Assembly (NCBI RefSeq): GCF_905475395.1
Contig: NC_058339.1
Span: 76,164,520-76,228,519 of the forward strand
DNA: 64,000 bases
Origin: Chrysoperla carnea
Lineage: Eukaryota > Arthropoda > Insecta > Neuroptera > Chrysopidae
Direction: 5' to 3'
Part shown: positions 33,362 through 46,060 of the stretch, piece by piece
How positions within the stretch are numbered: position 1 is the first letter of the stretch
How the letters are laid out: every line of letters begins with the position of its first letter
Position numbers and translations under genes: made by a program
Notes under the pieces: generated by a model
What the model was told of the DNA's origin: nothing
Database searches by the model: none
The model's input: the letters and a program-made list of their open reading frames with translations, nothing else

Positions 33362-34768
33362 AGCCATCACACTAAAAAGGTTTGATTCGGATATTTCGGC
33401 CTTGAAACCGTGGAAATATGTAAAACTGAAAGTTTTCAACATCGACCCCATTACATTAACTTCCTCTGGGAAGTTAAAAACGTTGATTTGTGATTTTTTT
33501 AGGAAATCAAATTTCCCTTATAATCATCTTACGATTTCAACTAGGAATTTAACGAATAACCTAAATATTTGTACAGATCATTATTTTGATAGTATCTACA
33601 AATGTTGTCTCAAAAGTCACAAAGACAAAAGTCAGTTTTTTGAGAATATCTCGTTTCGTTTGCCTTCAATGGTGTATTTACAATTATTAAAAAAGTTGTA
33701 GCAAACAAAATTCTCTTCTAATACCGTCTGATAATGAAACCTTTTTTATACATTGAACCGTTTTTTGAAATAGAGGGTGCAAAAGATGGAGCGATCAACA
33801 ATACGTACGAGAAAAGGAACATCTCTCTCTTAATAATTGAGCTGGGCCTCATTAAAATTCTTTTCCAAATTCGGACTGGGAAAAATCTTGCTAAGTTGAT
33901 TGAAAGATAGTTTCAATTTAGGTATGGAGAGTATTAGCAAAGTCCAAATAAAAGACCTAATAAAGACCTACACTTTATACCCCATTGTGTACGATACACG
34001 AAGGAATATTTGAGGGAAATCCAATTTACACATAAAAACTGTGATGTTCTTTGATATAAGTTCATGCCAAAATTGTTTTTCCAAACTACCTCTAATTTGC
34101 AATAACCTTTTTCGTGGAAAAGAAACCAAAAAGAAAAAGATCATTAAAAAAGTGTTGGCATGACTTTAATATATATCCTCTAATTATTTCTTCCATTAAA
34201 TTATTGTCAAATAATTCTCACGCAATATAATTCTCTCCAAAATTACAACCCAAAAAAATAATTAATTATTAGTATATGGAGACACAAGTATATAATTTGT
34301 CCAAAAAATATAATAAAAAAATAAACACTTTTTGAATGTTATCAAAATATTAGTTGTCCCCTGCAATGGACTAACGTTGCTGTGAGTCTTTGACTGGTCG
34401 GTTGCCAGTTGGATGAAGTTCCTTATTTTTTTTTAATGAGTTTCAAGAATTTATTAAAACACATAACATCATTATGCACTTAAGTTGTAATCTTAAAACA
34501 TAAAATCATGAAACACCGCATCATCGCTTTACCATTTTTATGAATTCAAAGTATTTCATCCATATTATTTTACGAAAATATTCTTTTGAATATCCGATGT
34601 ACCATGTTTGAAAAAACAAAACGTTGGCATAAAAATTAACAAGTTGAATCTTTACCCTTAAAAAAAGCACAAACAAGTTTTTGTTTATAAATTATGAATG
34701 TTTGAAATCAATGTTTAAAAATAAAATTAATTTCTTAGTTATTTTAAATAAATTTTATGATGACAAAT
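33362..34768. other. AT-rich stretch, probable old repeat at its start
   Basis: CTTGAAACCGTGGAAATATG ... TTTTCAACATCGACCCCATTAC ... CTTCCTCTGGGAAGTTAAAAA (33401-33480) has the look of a transposon tail. The inverted word ACTTCCTCTGGGAAGT at 33460-33475 is a small hairpin. Nothing else was recognised. Confidence 0.35.
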
Positions 34769-35363
34769 TTTAAGGATGTACAAATTTTTCATTAAAGGCT
34801 TAATTTTTTTTATATGAAGTTGGAATGAATCTAGATTAATTCTGAAAATTTTAGGGGCGGAGGGGGGTTTGTCCGATTATTTAAATAAATAAATAACTTC
34901 AAAAGTAGGCATATTTAACATTGGTCTTATGGAAAAACGGTAGATGGATTATATGTGTCCATAGATTTCTCCACAACTTTTCGGTGGAACACAACTTTCG
35001 GTTTTTCGGTGGAAATTAAAAAAAAAAAAACTATTTAAATCAAGTGGCACGTAGTGGGACACAAATTTAAAAAAATATATTTTTTCAATTTTGATGGTGA
35101 ATTATGTTATAACTTGACAATATAAGACGAAAGAAAAGTAAGAATAAAATTTTTCGATATCTGGAGTAAGTTTCAAAATATCGAAAATTAAAAATTTTGT
35201 TTAATTATTTAGCTTTCGATATTTTCAAGTCCAAGGCAGATATCGAAAAATTGTGTACTAATTTTTCGTCTACATTCAGGAATAACAAAATTCATCATCA
35301 AAATAAGGTACAAATCATTTCAAGCACAAGTGTAAATTTGCTTTGCTGCTCGTACTATCTTAA
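34769..35363 (+). mobile_element. family E element, copy 3, uninterrupted
   Basis: It runs from TTAAGGATGTACAAATTTTTC to GCTGCTCGTACTATCTTAA. It carries GTCCGATTATTTAAATAAATAAATAACTTC, TTAACATTGGTCTTATGG, a local duplication of CTTTTCGGTGGAA, CACGTAGTGGGAC and ATTCATCATCAAAATAAGG. This copy shows what the copy at 24600 looked like before family A entered it. It encodes no protein. Confidence 0.8.
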
Positions 35364-35439
35364 AATGCGATAAAGTTCCGAGAATCCAGAAGGTTTAATA
35401 TTTTTAAGGCTTAGAAATTTTTATTGTATTATAAATAGA

Positions 35440-35574
35440 TATTTCGACTACAAAGTAGTCGTCATCAGTGTGAATTACCTCTTGGGAGTGAAGTCATCAA
35501 ATTAACGACGAATAAGATCTCTAAATTACAATTAGCTAATTCGTAATTATGATGACTATATTGTAGTCGAAATA
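35440..35574. repeat. short foldback with TATTTCGACTACAA ends
   Basis: TATTTCGACTACAA (35440-35453) is mirrored exactly by TTGTAGTCGAAATA (35561-35574), with GTCGTCATCAG / ATGATGAC words just inside. This kind of tail is often seen near retroelement ends in insects (family knowledge, not proven here). Confidence 0.7.
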
Positions 35575-36219
35575 CGTATTATCTAGGTTTTGGGTCGAAT
35601 TTAAAATTATTATTACAATTACCCAGAGTTCTCATAAATTATCATTGATAATTTAACATTCACAAATAAATATCATTGATTTTACAATGTGTTTCTTTCT
35701 CTCATTTAATAATAATAATTATTGTGTATGGTCAAAAAGGCATAATCATTTTTATTTTATTTTAACAAAACATAAAAATAAAAAACCGCGTAATGTATAT
35801 AATCATAATTTGTAATTAATGTGTTACCAAAGACAAGAAAGATTCAAAAAAAAAAATTGTTTAAGTAATTTTATCATAATTTTGTTTTGGTATTCGTGCG
35901 TTGTTTTATTATTTGGGAAACCTTTAATTTACCCACAAAAAAATGCGCCTATTTTTGTAAAGTTCTTAAAGTGGTTTTTATATATTTTTAAAAAAGATAA
36001 TTTTTTACTTAAATATATTACTTAAATACTATCTTTTGACTTTAAAAACGAAGTTAACATTATTATTGTAAAATAAATATATATGTTAATACAAGTTGAT
36101 CTATTTATTTTGACACGAAACCGAAAGTTGCAGTTTTTATTTATGAAGATAAAAAATTGTATAATAAGAAGTTAAGCTAACGAAACAGTAATCTTTAGTT
36201 AAGTGCCAAAAATTAAAGT
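35575..36219. other. AT-rich stretch
   Basis: A 68-codon frame at 35819-36025 with Phe/Leu/Lys bias is likely chance. The T run complementary to AAAAATTAAAG at 36209-36219 serves the tRNA gene on the minus strand. Confidence 0.4.
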
Positions 36220-36291
36220 GTTTCCGCCCGGGATCGAACCGGGGACCTTCCGCGTGTTAGGCGGATGTGATAACCACTACACCACGGAAAC
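36220..36291 (-). tRNA. tRNA-Val-AAC: tRNA-Val(AAC)
   Basis: The 72-nt sequence is identical to the 16214 copy, on the opposite strand. All four stems pair. On the coding strand the gene is followed within 10 nt by TTTAATTTTTGG, whose T runs can terminate pol III. The five bases before its 5' end read TCATC on the coding strand, as in the 16214 and 46061 copies. The flanks otherwise share no similarity with the other copies. Confidence 0.96.
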
Positions 36292-36566
36292 GATGAAATC
36301 ATATGCATTATACATTGATTTTACTGACTGGCCAAAATAAATTCATGACTAACTTTCACTATTAATAGCTTCCAAATAACTTGTTTCAATGCCAATAAAT
36401 ACGTAAGAAATATGTGTTATCTACCTGTTAAAAATTAATTTCTTGCAACATAGTACTTTTAAAAATTGAGAATAAAATTTAATGTAAATCAAAAGTGTTA
36501 AAAATTAAAAGGAATAATTTTCGAAGCATAATATTTTGTGTTCCCGAGCAAGCTCTTCAATTTGTT

Positions 36567-36972
36567 TCACTTTCAAGCGAAAAATACTGAATGGATTTGA
36601 AAGAAACTTATAATATAGCTTATAAATCAGACTTACACATGAGCTATAATTTATAAAGATTTATTTAAAAAAAAATTAAAGCCTTTAACATTTCACTGCG
36701 CCATCTGTGAACATCATTTTAAAGCTAAATTAAAGCTTTCTGTAAAAATGGTGAACGAGATACTATTTACGGCTATTTATTCTGATATACTTAATGAATT
36801 TTGATTATTTTATATTTAAAAAAGAAATTGTAAACTGTACATATATTTTACTTGTCTAAAACAATCCCTATACCTATCTCCAGTTCAATAAGTGAGAGCA
36901 AGGGAGACGAAGGCTATAACGTGATGGTCTTTTCTTTTAAGCCCAGCGGAGCGGGTGGGTATCAAGCTAGTC
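36567..36972 (-). mobile_element. family B element, copy 2
   Basis: In inverted order to the 26828 copy it carries TTCAAGCGAAAAATACTGAATGG, ACATGAGCTATAATTTATAAAGAT, TTTCTGTAAAAATGGT, TTATTCTGATATACTTAAT and, at the end, AAGCCCAGCGGAGCGGGTGGG then TATCAAGCTAGT. The (CAAA)n end is missing. The GAGCGGGTGGGTATC end defines the family boundary. Confidence 0.7.
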
Positions 36973-37558
36973 TTTAATAAAAGCTCATTTATGTAATAAA
37001 CAGTAAGCAAGAATTATTTTTCGAATAACTATAGAAAAAACAAAGATAAAAGCCATCAAAGTCTTGTTTCTATTTCATTCTTGCTAAACAGGATTTAACA
37101 TGGAGTTCTTATGGCAAACTTAGTATATGACGGCAAATTTCTTTTAATCTCTATTAGTGTCTTTCTGCTTTTTTACGATGATTTACTCAACACTGTTATT
37201 TTGTGAAGACTTTGGAACTGCTCGATCATCCTATACAATCCAATATATCCTTACATACTACATTAAGGCAAATATTTGCCTCTTGTTTTAAGAGTTAAAA
37301 AAAAGACTTTTAAATTGTACACGAGATAAAATTGCCTCCGGGTTGACGAAGTAGTTACCTTAAAGCAGTAAAAAAATTAAAAGGGATAGACTATAATTCA
37401 TCGGTGGGCACCGGTTACTCTATTTACTCAGTAAGCTCTACAGATAGTTTTTGTATCCTCCAATGAGAGTAAGCAAGAGCGCGTATTAGTCGTGTCATTT
37501 TAGCATTTTAGAATTTTGTGTACCTCAACCTATCGAGCCAGTTTTTTTTAAAAAATGG
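36973..37558. other. AT-rich stretch, nothing recognised
   Basis: There is moderately complex sequence around 37320-37500 but no open frame of note and no self-match. Confidence 0.4.
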
Positions 37559-38030
37559 TCAGGAAGGTCCATATATCAGAATCTACATCTAACTTTTTGC
37601 CGCTAGAAAGTTTTTGTTTTTGTTATGGGCCACAGAAGCAAATCATTTGAATCCATTTGTGAGGTGATTTGGAAAATTTTAAAACCTTGAAAATATGGGC
37701 CAGAAACGTATCCTCGGGGATTTTTGCGGTCACCGATCATGATTCCGAAGTTAGAATGAGGATATACTCCCCCCATTCTTGGGGTTTTTCGCCCTTCGTT
37801 GGTTGAACTAACATTGCAATTTTCTGCAAATGTTGTAAATTTGGACCAGCGAGGTGAATTACCCCAAGAGGGAGGGAGTATATCGAAATTCATTTTGTTG
37901 CATATTTTTAAGGTTTTGAAATTTTCAAAAATTATCTATTATAATAATGGGCTTTTTTGGCCCATAGCAATGGCCAAACTTTCTAGCGGCAAGAAGTTAG
38001 ATGTAGATTTTGAAATATGGACCTTCCTGA
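37559..38030. repeat. foldback element, about 75-bp conserved arms
   Basis: TCAGGAAGGTCCATAT at 37559 mirrors ATATGGACCTTCCTGA at 38015-38030. Inside, CTACATCTAACTTTTTGCCG and GCTAGAAAGTTT are mirrored as AAACTTTCTAGC and CGGCAAGAAGTTAGATGTAG, and GGGCC(A) as (T)GGCCC. Further in, GGATATACTCCCCCC mirrors GGGAGGGAGTATATC. Frames of about 96-100 codons on both strands are products of the palindrome. Confidence 0.8.
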
Positions 38031-38123
38031 ACAATTCCATCCCCAAACCTTATCATTGGCATGTGTATAGTAAATTGCAAGTAAAATTAACAAAAATTTA
38101 AAAGCCCTCGACAAATTTTTCGT

Positions 38124-38319
38124 TAACGGAACCCTAAATTCGCAACTGAAACATATCTAAGAACACTCTCCATTAAATTACCTTTCAAACAAAATGAAAA
38201 AAATCAAAATCGCTTCATCCGCTTAGATGCTACCATGCCACACACAGAGAGACAGACATACACACACACATAGCGGTCAAACTTTTAACACCCCATTTTT
38301 GGTTCGGGGGTTAAAAATT
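38124..38319 (+). mobile_element. family F element tail, copy 1
   Basis: It carries ACGGAACCCTAAATTCG, AAGAACACTCTCC, TCAAAATCGCTTCATCCGC and TTAGATGCTACCATGCCACA. It continues with a CA-rich GACAGACATACACACACACA, then AGCGGTCAAACTTTTAACACC and TTCGGGGGTTAAAAA. Three other pieces lie at 47755, 49425 and 60880. It starts about 94 bp after the foldback at 37559. Confidence 0.75.
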
Positions 38320-39120
38320 CTTCTTGTAATTCTTTTAACAACAGTAAACTATTTTCTGTTTAGATTCTAAACAGACTCTGTATTTAAACTATTTGTAACA
38401 CTTAAGAACATACCTTTCTTGTTAAAAGCCATAAAGAGTAAAATAAAGTCAAAGCTTGCCCAGCACTGGACTACATCATGGATGGATGTTTTTACTTATC
38501 ACCCAGTTATTTTAATGCAATTACAATCAGGTAGACACACACTCACCACACACAAATAAACAAATATAGACCTTTTTAAAAATACTTTTTTTTTTACCTA
38601 TTATTTTTCATGGGAAGTTGAAGACAAATGGAATTTCTATTAATGCACTTAAGGTATACTTAGATATACGGGTAGATGCGGTGAAGATGTTATAATTATC
38701 TTCTAAAACAACTCTGATGGAGGTCTTCTTCATGTGTTTTGAAATGAGTAATAAGATGTTTTGTTTCTATCGTTGTGGCAAATCTTTGTAAAAAAAAAAA
38801 TCGAAGAAATGTTTTTTAAAAACTAATAAAAATACCATGAATATTATATGGGTAAAACAATTGAGATTGTTTCTCAAAAGTTTTTTTTTTTATGGCTTGC
38901 GAAAAAATTTGTAACGGTAAATTCTGGAATCGTAAAAAAATGCAAACTGTAGTATTTTTAATTTTGCTTAAGTTTGATAATAATAATTAATAATAAATTA
39001 ATGTTTAAAAAAACTTAAAAATGTAAAAAATTATGTCGTGTGGTGGTCAATATCTGAAAAATTACCTAATTTAAAGAATGAATGAAGGGAGCACCCCACG
39101 TTTTGGATGTTACATCATTG
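38320..39120. other. AT-rich stretch, nothing recognised
   Basis: Short ACACACTCACCACACACA near 38535 and poly-A/T runs. No gene. Confidence 0.4.
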
Positions 39121-39278
39121 TAAAATTGGGTCTTGGATCCGTAAGAATCTTGTAAAGTGGTAGAGATGGAACAAAAGTTTGAGTGTAAAAAGTGTTCCTT
39201 ATAAAAATAAACAACTTTTGTTTGAAACATTTTTTCATAAACATCACTGTTTACCCGTGAGGGTGCAAATTAGGACAA
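39121..39278 (+). repeat. family A, internal fragment
   Basis: TTGGGTCTTGGATCCGTAAG, AGAGATGGAACAAAAGTTTGAG, AACAACTTTTGTTTGAAACATT and CATCACTGTTTACCCGTGAGG match the middle of the full copies in order. Both ends are missing. Confidence 0.75.
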
Positions 39279-39756
39279 AACTTTCAATTTTTTCGACGAT
39301 TTCTTGCCGAAATTAGAAAACTATGCAAAAACAGTGCCATTCTGATTGGTTGTCATTATGGAAAGTAGCAATCTCTTCTTTTAGGTATTTCGCGGATTTG
39401 GCACGAGATTGAGAGTAATTATATCTCAAAAGCTATTGGTCCCGACAACACAAACTGGAACTCAGACTATGCTATACCATCTGCGTATAGAGCTTTTCAT
39501 CGATTTTCTTTTGTTTCGGACATTTTTCAAAAAACTATTCAACCTAAGAAAGTTAAATATATTTTATCTTTTTCAAGCAGGTCTTTTGACAAGGATAGAA
39601 GATATAATATATGTCTTTACTTGATTGCAAACGGTCCGCAACAAAAACGAATCATTTTGTAAATGAAAAGCCTTATTAATTTGTGTTTAGCCTAAAAGAG
39701 AAACGATGTCGTACCGCTGGATTGATATATGGTTATTAAAGATTAAAAAATAGTTT
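39279..39756. other. spacer with an unrecognised 71-codon frame
   Basis: The frame at 39409-39624 (MRVIISQKLLVPTTQTGTQT...) has no known domain. Nothing else was seen. Confidence 0.35.
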
Positions 39757-39827
39757 GTGTCCGCTCGGGATCGATCCAGGAACCTTTCGCGTGTTAAACG
39801 GAAGTGATAACAACTACACCACGAAAT
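39757..39827 (-). pseudogene. tRNA-Val(AAC) pseudogene
   Basis: It aligns along its whole length with the tRNA-Val genes on the minus strand: TGGTGTAGTTGTTATCAC, the TTAACAC loop and GGATCGATCC. It has about a dozen substitutions. The acceptor stem no longer pairs, the anticodon stem has a mismatch (TCCGT opposite GCGAA), and the B box is GGATCGATCCC. It is an old decayed member of the local cluster. Confidence 0.85.
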
Positions 39828-42126
39828 TGATACTCAAACGTGCTCTAGATATAAAACTGAAATATTCGTTTTAAAACTATCTGATAATGATTCTAAAGAA
39901 TTATGAAAGATTTATTGCACTGCATATGTAATATAGAAAATGACTTAATTAAGTTTTTATGAAATTCATTGAAATGATAATAAAATTAAGTACACGGAAC
40001 ATGTAAGTATGATCATGTAATTACAATTTATACTTTTTAAAAAGTAATTCATGCAAAACAAAAAGAAATGTAGAAACATTCATTGCGGCGGCAATGCATC
40101 TTATATACTTAAATTAACACCAACTACTTACAGCCGTTGAATAAAAATAATTGAAGTTGGTGTATACTTATTGCAATATGTTTTAATTTTTTTAAATAAT
40201 AATGGCACTGATTATAATTATTAACTGCAAAGTTAGCAGTCATGTGAACAACTTTTCTATAATATTTATTATTATTATCTTTTTAAAATAAAATAGAGTA
40301 ATTTATATTATTTACAAGATGGCATACAAAAATGTTCCATCAAGTTAGCAAAAGGTATCTCTACAATGTCTGTACAATACTCTACCAGATATATTTCAGT
40401 TCAAAATTAGTCAATTTCCAAACTCCAAATGCGAAACTCTATTTTCTTTTGTTAAAATTATATTTTTTGGCATTGTTTTATAGTACGAAAACACCTACAT
40501 AAAATTAAGTTTATCAGCAATTCATTGGCTTTAAATCGAGGGTTTTAAGATTTTAGTTTTCAAGGTGTTGAATTTAGATTCATGAAATTGTCTGCTGCAA
40601 ATGATCAAGTTCAAGTCAGACTCCCACGCAAAGGGTTCCGTACCATTGGCGATATATAACCCATCCACACCCGCGCCAGCTATTTGGTGATCTTTAGTCG
40701 GATGATGAGAGATTAGCTACTCGTTCTGAACATATTTCGCGTCAAATATTTAGCGCGTATAATATTTTATCCCTTCTCCTCTGCTCTGTTTCCGAGAAAA
40801 AAAATTTGCCAAATTCAAAACTTCAATTGCTTAAAACTAGAGATCGGATAAAGATGCAGGGTCGGGTCATTTAATGTTATCAACAATTTTTTGAAAATAG
40901 GGAATATTCATATCTTTTTTTTATATTTTCAATTCATTGTTTGCACCGTTATAATGAAGCAAAAAATATAAATACTGCTTAAAAATGCTGTAATTAAGTG
41001 TAAAAAAATATTTAAAATACATTATATTTTTGAGATGTTTAAACGCAGTTTTTTGGCGCTTTCTATTGATGACGTATAAGTACGTGATCTGTCAATTGGT
41101 GACAGTTCAATCTATAATTTACACTTAAAAAAAAAGAATTTACACTCGTTATTATTAAGTTTTCTAATAAAAAGCCGTAGAATAATAAAAATTAATGTAA
41201 TATCATACCAAGTGTAAATGTCATACAGTATGCCAACCAATTTGACAAGCCAGTACTATGAAGTCACGTCCGTTTAAAAATTTGAATTTCCCGTTTGGAA
41301 ATTTTGAATTTTTGTCACTGAAAGTTGCTTTCCAAATTGAGGGTCTGATCTAATAATTATCGATTACTTTATATTAAAACCAATCCAAGCTGATTGTATT
41401 TTGTGAACCTTTGGGTATTTCAATACCAAGAAAATATCATTCAATCTTGATCAAAAATATATTATGGCATAATAAATCTCTCATTGTATTTATCATTCAT
41501 TTATTATATTACTTTTAAAAAAATTTTTAAATTTAATTTAATTTAAATTTTACAATTAATTATTTTTTATTTATTAATATGCAATGAAATTACAATTTTA
41601 ATGATTTTATCGTACGTTCAGATCATCAGCATATATATGCATATGCATAGCAGCATTATTAAGGCATTAATTTTAAATTAAACCAGTTTGATTTGTTTTA
41701 TAAATGAATTTTTTGTATAATATTTTATTTAAATTAACCTCATAATTTGATTTATAATTAAGTTTTTATATATTTATTGACAATCACTAATTAATATTTA
41801 TTATTCATTTAATTAAGGCTTAAGGCTGTTACAATATTATCTAAAAGTTTTGGACAATATGCACAATAGGAGTATATGAGATTGTAGTGAAATGAGGTTA
41901 TATTTTGTCTAATACTGTTAAACTACCTGACTAGAAAAACCTGTGAGGCATTTCAAAAGATCAGTTCGGGTTTAGCGAAGCTTTCCAAAGTGAGCCAAGC
42001 TTAATTCAGGCCTTATTTTGTTTTTATAAGAAAAAACGATCCATTACATGCCGTAAGGATTTCAAACTAGGCTGCCGTTAGGAAAATCAATAGTAAAGCC
42101 CAATTTATTAATATCTTTGAAATTTT
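39828..42126. other. long AT-rich stretch, nothing firm
   Basis: The patch 40640-40790 (CACACCCGCGCCAGCTATTTG onward) weakly resembles 31890-31980. 41490-41830 is extremely A/T-rich. No frame of interest. Confidence 0.4.
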
Positions 42127-42258
42127 CGACTCCAAAAATAACAATAATTTTAACTACATTATATTATCGTTATTTTTGTACTATTTAGTGCATATTAATT
42201 TGTTTTGAAAAAGTTTTTCTTTTGAAGTCGGTTTTCTTTTTGTTAAAAGTTTTTTTAT
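42127..42258 (+). repeat. family D, right-arm fragment
   Basis: TCGACTCCAAAAATAACAATAATTTTAACTAC, GTGCATATTAATTTG, AAGTTTTTCTTTTGAAGTCGG and TTTTCTTTTTGTTAAAAG match the right arm of the copy at 61721 (61918-62055). The left arm and body are absent. Confidence 0.75.
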
Positions 42259-43001
42259 TTATTTCATGCAATCAGGTTTAAAAAAAATGTGAAATCCTCA
42301 AATCGTTTATATTATGATATAGTTAATAATGGGCAAAAATAGATTTAGAAATAGAAAATTTAATTGTTCATAGCGATTTAGTCTGGTTAAAGTTTGACCA
42401 AGCTCTAATAATGATAGTGAGGTTACTCCAAAAAAAAAAAATTGCTACAAAAATTTACACGTGACCCTACTCAATCAATTATTCCAACGTTTTATTAAAA
42501 ATTATTATAATAATAAAATGTAGATAATAAAATTTTTTTCGAAAAAGTTAATTTAGGTCTGCTATCTAATCTTTTGTTCCAAACGCACACACAATAGAAT
42601 TACAATATGACGTATATAATTATGCTCCTTCTTTGAATTTCACATTCAGAAAAAAAAAGGAAATAATAACAATAATATAATTTGATTATAAAGAAATTGA
42701 AAGGCCATTTTTTTTTTAGTTTTATTTTTGAATAATTCGGCCAGACCTCAACTCAAACATTATAATTTTCTATTCTGATGTCTGTTGTTGTGCTTTAAAA
42801 CGAAGAAATGTTTATAATAATGCATATTATTTTATATAATATAAATAAATATTATTTAACCCTCGATTTACATGGGTCGACAACGGCTATACACGATAAG
42901 AACTGCATCCCGTAAAATGCTGGTATGGTAGAAGGACGGATACTCAAAAAGTATCTGATAATATATTATTGCCTTAAGATTCATGTAAAAAACAAGTGAA
43001 T
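42259..43001. other. AT-rich stretch
   Basis: CGATTTACATGGGTCGACAACGG near 42864 is less AT-rich. A 60-codon minus frame (42868-43050) runs into family H and has no known domain. Confidence 0.4.
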
Positions 43002-43305
43002 ACAAAAATTGTTGGCCCTTAGCGTAGGATATGGCCGAAAACTCAAGCAAAACAACAAAAGATAAATGAACAATAAACGAACAACATACAGTTTATTCGC
43101 AAAAGTAAATTAAAGTAAATCCAATACATTTTTTTTCTTTTACAAGAATAATGAAAATTCCAAGCGAAGTTATTTGAGTACCACTGCTTATAATAAGATT
43201 ATATGCTATAAATGGGGAGTACTTTATATTTTATGATAGGGCGGGCTAAGATTTTTATTGCTCTTGAAGTCTTGACCATACCTTAAAATGCATATAGACC
43301 AGTCT
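43002..43305 (+). repeat. family H dispersed repeat, copy 1
   Basis: It is collinear with 50759-51072: ACAAAAATTGTTGGCCCTTAGC, GATATGGCCGAA, TCTTTTACAAGAATAAT, TATAAATGGGGAGTACTTTATATTTTA, GGGCGGGCTAAGATTTTTATTGCTC and CCATACCTTAAAATG. The two copies differ by gaps in the first third. Confidence 0.8.
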
Positions 43306-45639
43306 GCGCAGTAAAAAACGAATTTCGGAGGAAAAGAAGACCAATAATAGCTATGGCGTTATTTACAATACTGTATGATATAAAGACTTTGGGACCACTT
43401 ACATTGGTGCAGTATTGCGTTCACGCCTATAGTGATATCGGAAAAAAATTTCTTACCGTGTACTAATATCTCAGATTACGTTAGTTCTAACACTTGTTTC
43501 AGATTGAACACAAAGAATCGGAAAGAATCTGGTCATAGATTATGCCTGGTCTATCACTTGATGGCGATTGGTGAAAAAATATGAAGAGATAAAGCTTCGG
43601 AAGGCATAAATTGAGAAATAAATGTTCATAAATCGACGAAAAAGCTATACAAAGCATTGAAACTTGATAAAACCATATTCTGAATTTAGAATCCTTTTTT
43701 TTTGTTTTGAAAAGGTTGGGAAATTATGGGAATTATCAAATGTTTCTGACCAAAACATTCCCTTTTCTTACAAAACAAACATTCAAAAATTCATAATCAT
43801 TTCTAAAACAATACTTATTTGCTCAAATTATTCTTCCTTGATTTCTAATAGTCGAAAAAAGTGTTTTATTGCTTTGGGTGGATTCCACAAAAATGTGCCA
43901 TAGTCGACTTGTAAAGTCAAAAACGTTGAATATCATACGATTTAAAAAAAAATCGTATTTTAAACCATTGAAAAGTTTGTAGAAATCAGGAAACTTAAAT
44001 AACTTAAAACCCTCAAATATTTACTTTACGATCGTTTACATAGGGTAAAATCTGTCTATAAGTAAAATATGTTGATGACAATGATATTAAACAGAATTTC
44101 TATATTTTGTTCCCTAATAAAACAGGATATTAAAAGAAATATACAAATACAGACTGTCCCACAAGGGTGGTTATGAAATCGTATCATAAAATATCATTTT
44201 AATATTAAAAGAAATTATGAAGGTTTTTATTTTCAAAAGTATTCGTATAATGTTTACTCGTATAAAAGTCTTTATTTTAGAGATATAGTAGTTTCCTTGT
44301 GAACAAAATTACGTTTTAAATTTGACGCTAACGCATGTACGCTGCCAGGATTACATCCAGGGAGGTGCATCTGCATCTACACTAGAGTTAGTCAAAACAG
44401 TCTACTTTCTTTTTACTTCCAATATCGAAATATTGGTTGCAATGCACCTCTAGAAAACTATCTCCAAATACAAGTTTTTCATTTTTACGTCCCCTATGGA
44501 AAAAAATATGTGGCGCAGTAGCTGCGTTAGCTAAACGAATTCCTTCGGATGCTAGATATGCTACAGACACATAAACTATAGATATAGATATATATAGATG
44601 AGAATTCTTGAAAAATACAAAAATTGAATTTTTAATTTTTCAAGAATTTTATTTCGGAAACTAAGCATATAGAGCAAAAATCACAATAGTACTTTTTTGT
44701 TTTGTCGAAACAATTCATAATTTTGTACTTGGCGTCTTTTCTACTTTCCTTCAGAAATTCGCTAATAATATTTTGCCATTAAGTGAATGTATAGCAATCT
44801 TTACTAATATTTTTAGGAAATTTAACGCTCTAAGCTTACACTTTTTCCACTGATATAACCATTAAAAGATATTGAAAGAACTCATAAAATGAGCAATACA
44901 TATTTTTGTAGGAAATTAATTTACCACAAAAATGGTATCATTTGTTTAATAGATTATGTAAGTGTTGAAAAAATATTCGTAAACCAAAGCTGAAAGTTTA
45001 CGGATTTTCGAAGTTTTTAATAATTGGCTTAGAATTATATGATTTTATCTCATTTATTTTTATTCAAACGGTGCTTAAAAAAATTTCTAATCTTTTACTG
45101 TGTATTATCTTTTACGCGTGGGGCAAAAGTATCCCCAATCTTATATCAGGGTTTTCGATGTCGAAAAAATCCACAGAGGAAAATAAAAGCTTCTTACCAA
45201 CAACAAAATCGTTTAATGTGGGTTCCAATCTGTATTTATAACATGACTCAAAAAAAATCGTTTTTAAGAGATATATTTTTTAACGATTTATAAAAACCTA
45301 ATTATGATCACATGCAATCTTTTTCCCTTCAAAAATATTATTATTATTATTAGTCATTCATCGAAAAAAGTCAAAAATAACAACACTCAAAATGTATAAA
45401 AATAGAATTGAAATGCTGTTTAACCCTATAATTATTAAAAGAGACCTAATTTAATTATACAGTCTTTGGATTTATTCTTTTGTATCTTTTTCAATATGGA
45501 TAATAAATTGTCTATTCATCAAAATTTTATACGTTTAAACCTAGATTGAAATAAATATAGAAATACTAAAAAGACATTTAATGTTTGAAGTTTTTATGTG
45601 AGCTGGAGATTTAAGTAGAGGTTTGGGAGAAGGTGCCTT
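43306..45639. other. AT-rich stretch with one faint exon candidate
   Basis: The minus-strand frame 44388-44570 (60 codons; AYLASEGIRLANAATAPHIF then FHRGRKNEKLVFGDSFLEVH) has more balanced composition than its neighbours. An acceptor-like TGTGTCTGTAG lies upstream on the same strand (about 44567-44577). No partner exon or family match is known to me. A hairpin lies at 44604-44647. The 84-codon frame at 45039-45293 is not recognised either. Confidence 0.25.
44604..44647. repeat. short inverted repeat
   Basis: AATTCTTGAAAAAT is mirrored by TTTTTCAAGAATT with an A/T loop. Confidence 0.7.
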
Positions 45640-45912
45640 AATCTATATGAAAGCTGGTTCTTCCAGTGTGGTCCTAATTCATTTTGGCCCAGTTCTGACA
45701 ACGACATCCATGAGAAAACCATAAAAGTCTTAAATTTGCATTAAGCATGCACGACAAGAGGTCGAATAACTCAATATCACGCCAACCAATTTCGATGATT
45801 CTTGTTTTAGTGACAAATTAGTTAATATACTGCAGATTCACTAAAAATCACAAAATAAAAAACAAACAAAAAGAAAACCGACTTCAAAAGAAAAACTTTT
45901 CCAAAACAAATT
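45640..45912 (-). mobile_element. family D, body and head fragment
   Basis: Inverted relative to 61721: TGAGAAAACCATAAAAGTCTTAAATTTGCATTAAGCATGCACGACAAGAGG, CACGCCAACCAATTTCGATGATTC and AACAAAAAGAAAACCGACTTCAAAAG. One head arm remains; the other arm of the palindrome is missing. Confidence 0.8.
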
Positions 45913-46060
45913 ATAAGGGACTACTGACATGAGTTGCTTTTCAATCCACTGCAATTGAATGTTGCCCTATTTGTGTCACTTTTTCCACTGGTAACAAAAT
46001 GTTTTAATTTTGACTAATTTATCCAGATTGCTTAAATTTTTTAAACTAATGATACTCATC

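Noticed and set aside
33315-33701. 128-codon frame as a gene
   Set aside because: It reads through a CA microsatellite and a probable transposon tail; no known domain was seen.
37603-38101. Overlapping 96- and 100-codon frames
   Set aside because: They mirror each other because the region is a foldback repeat, and neither has a domain.
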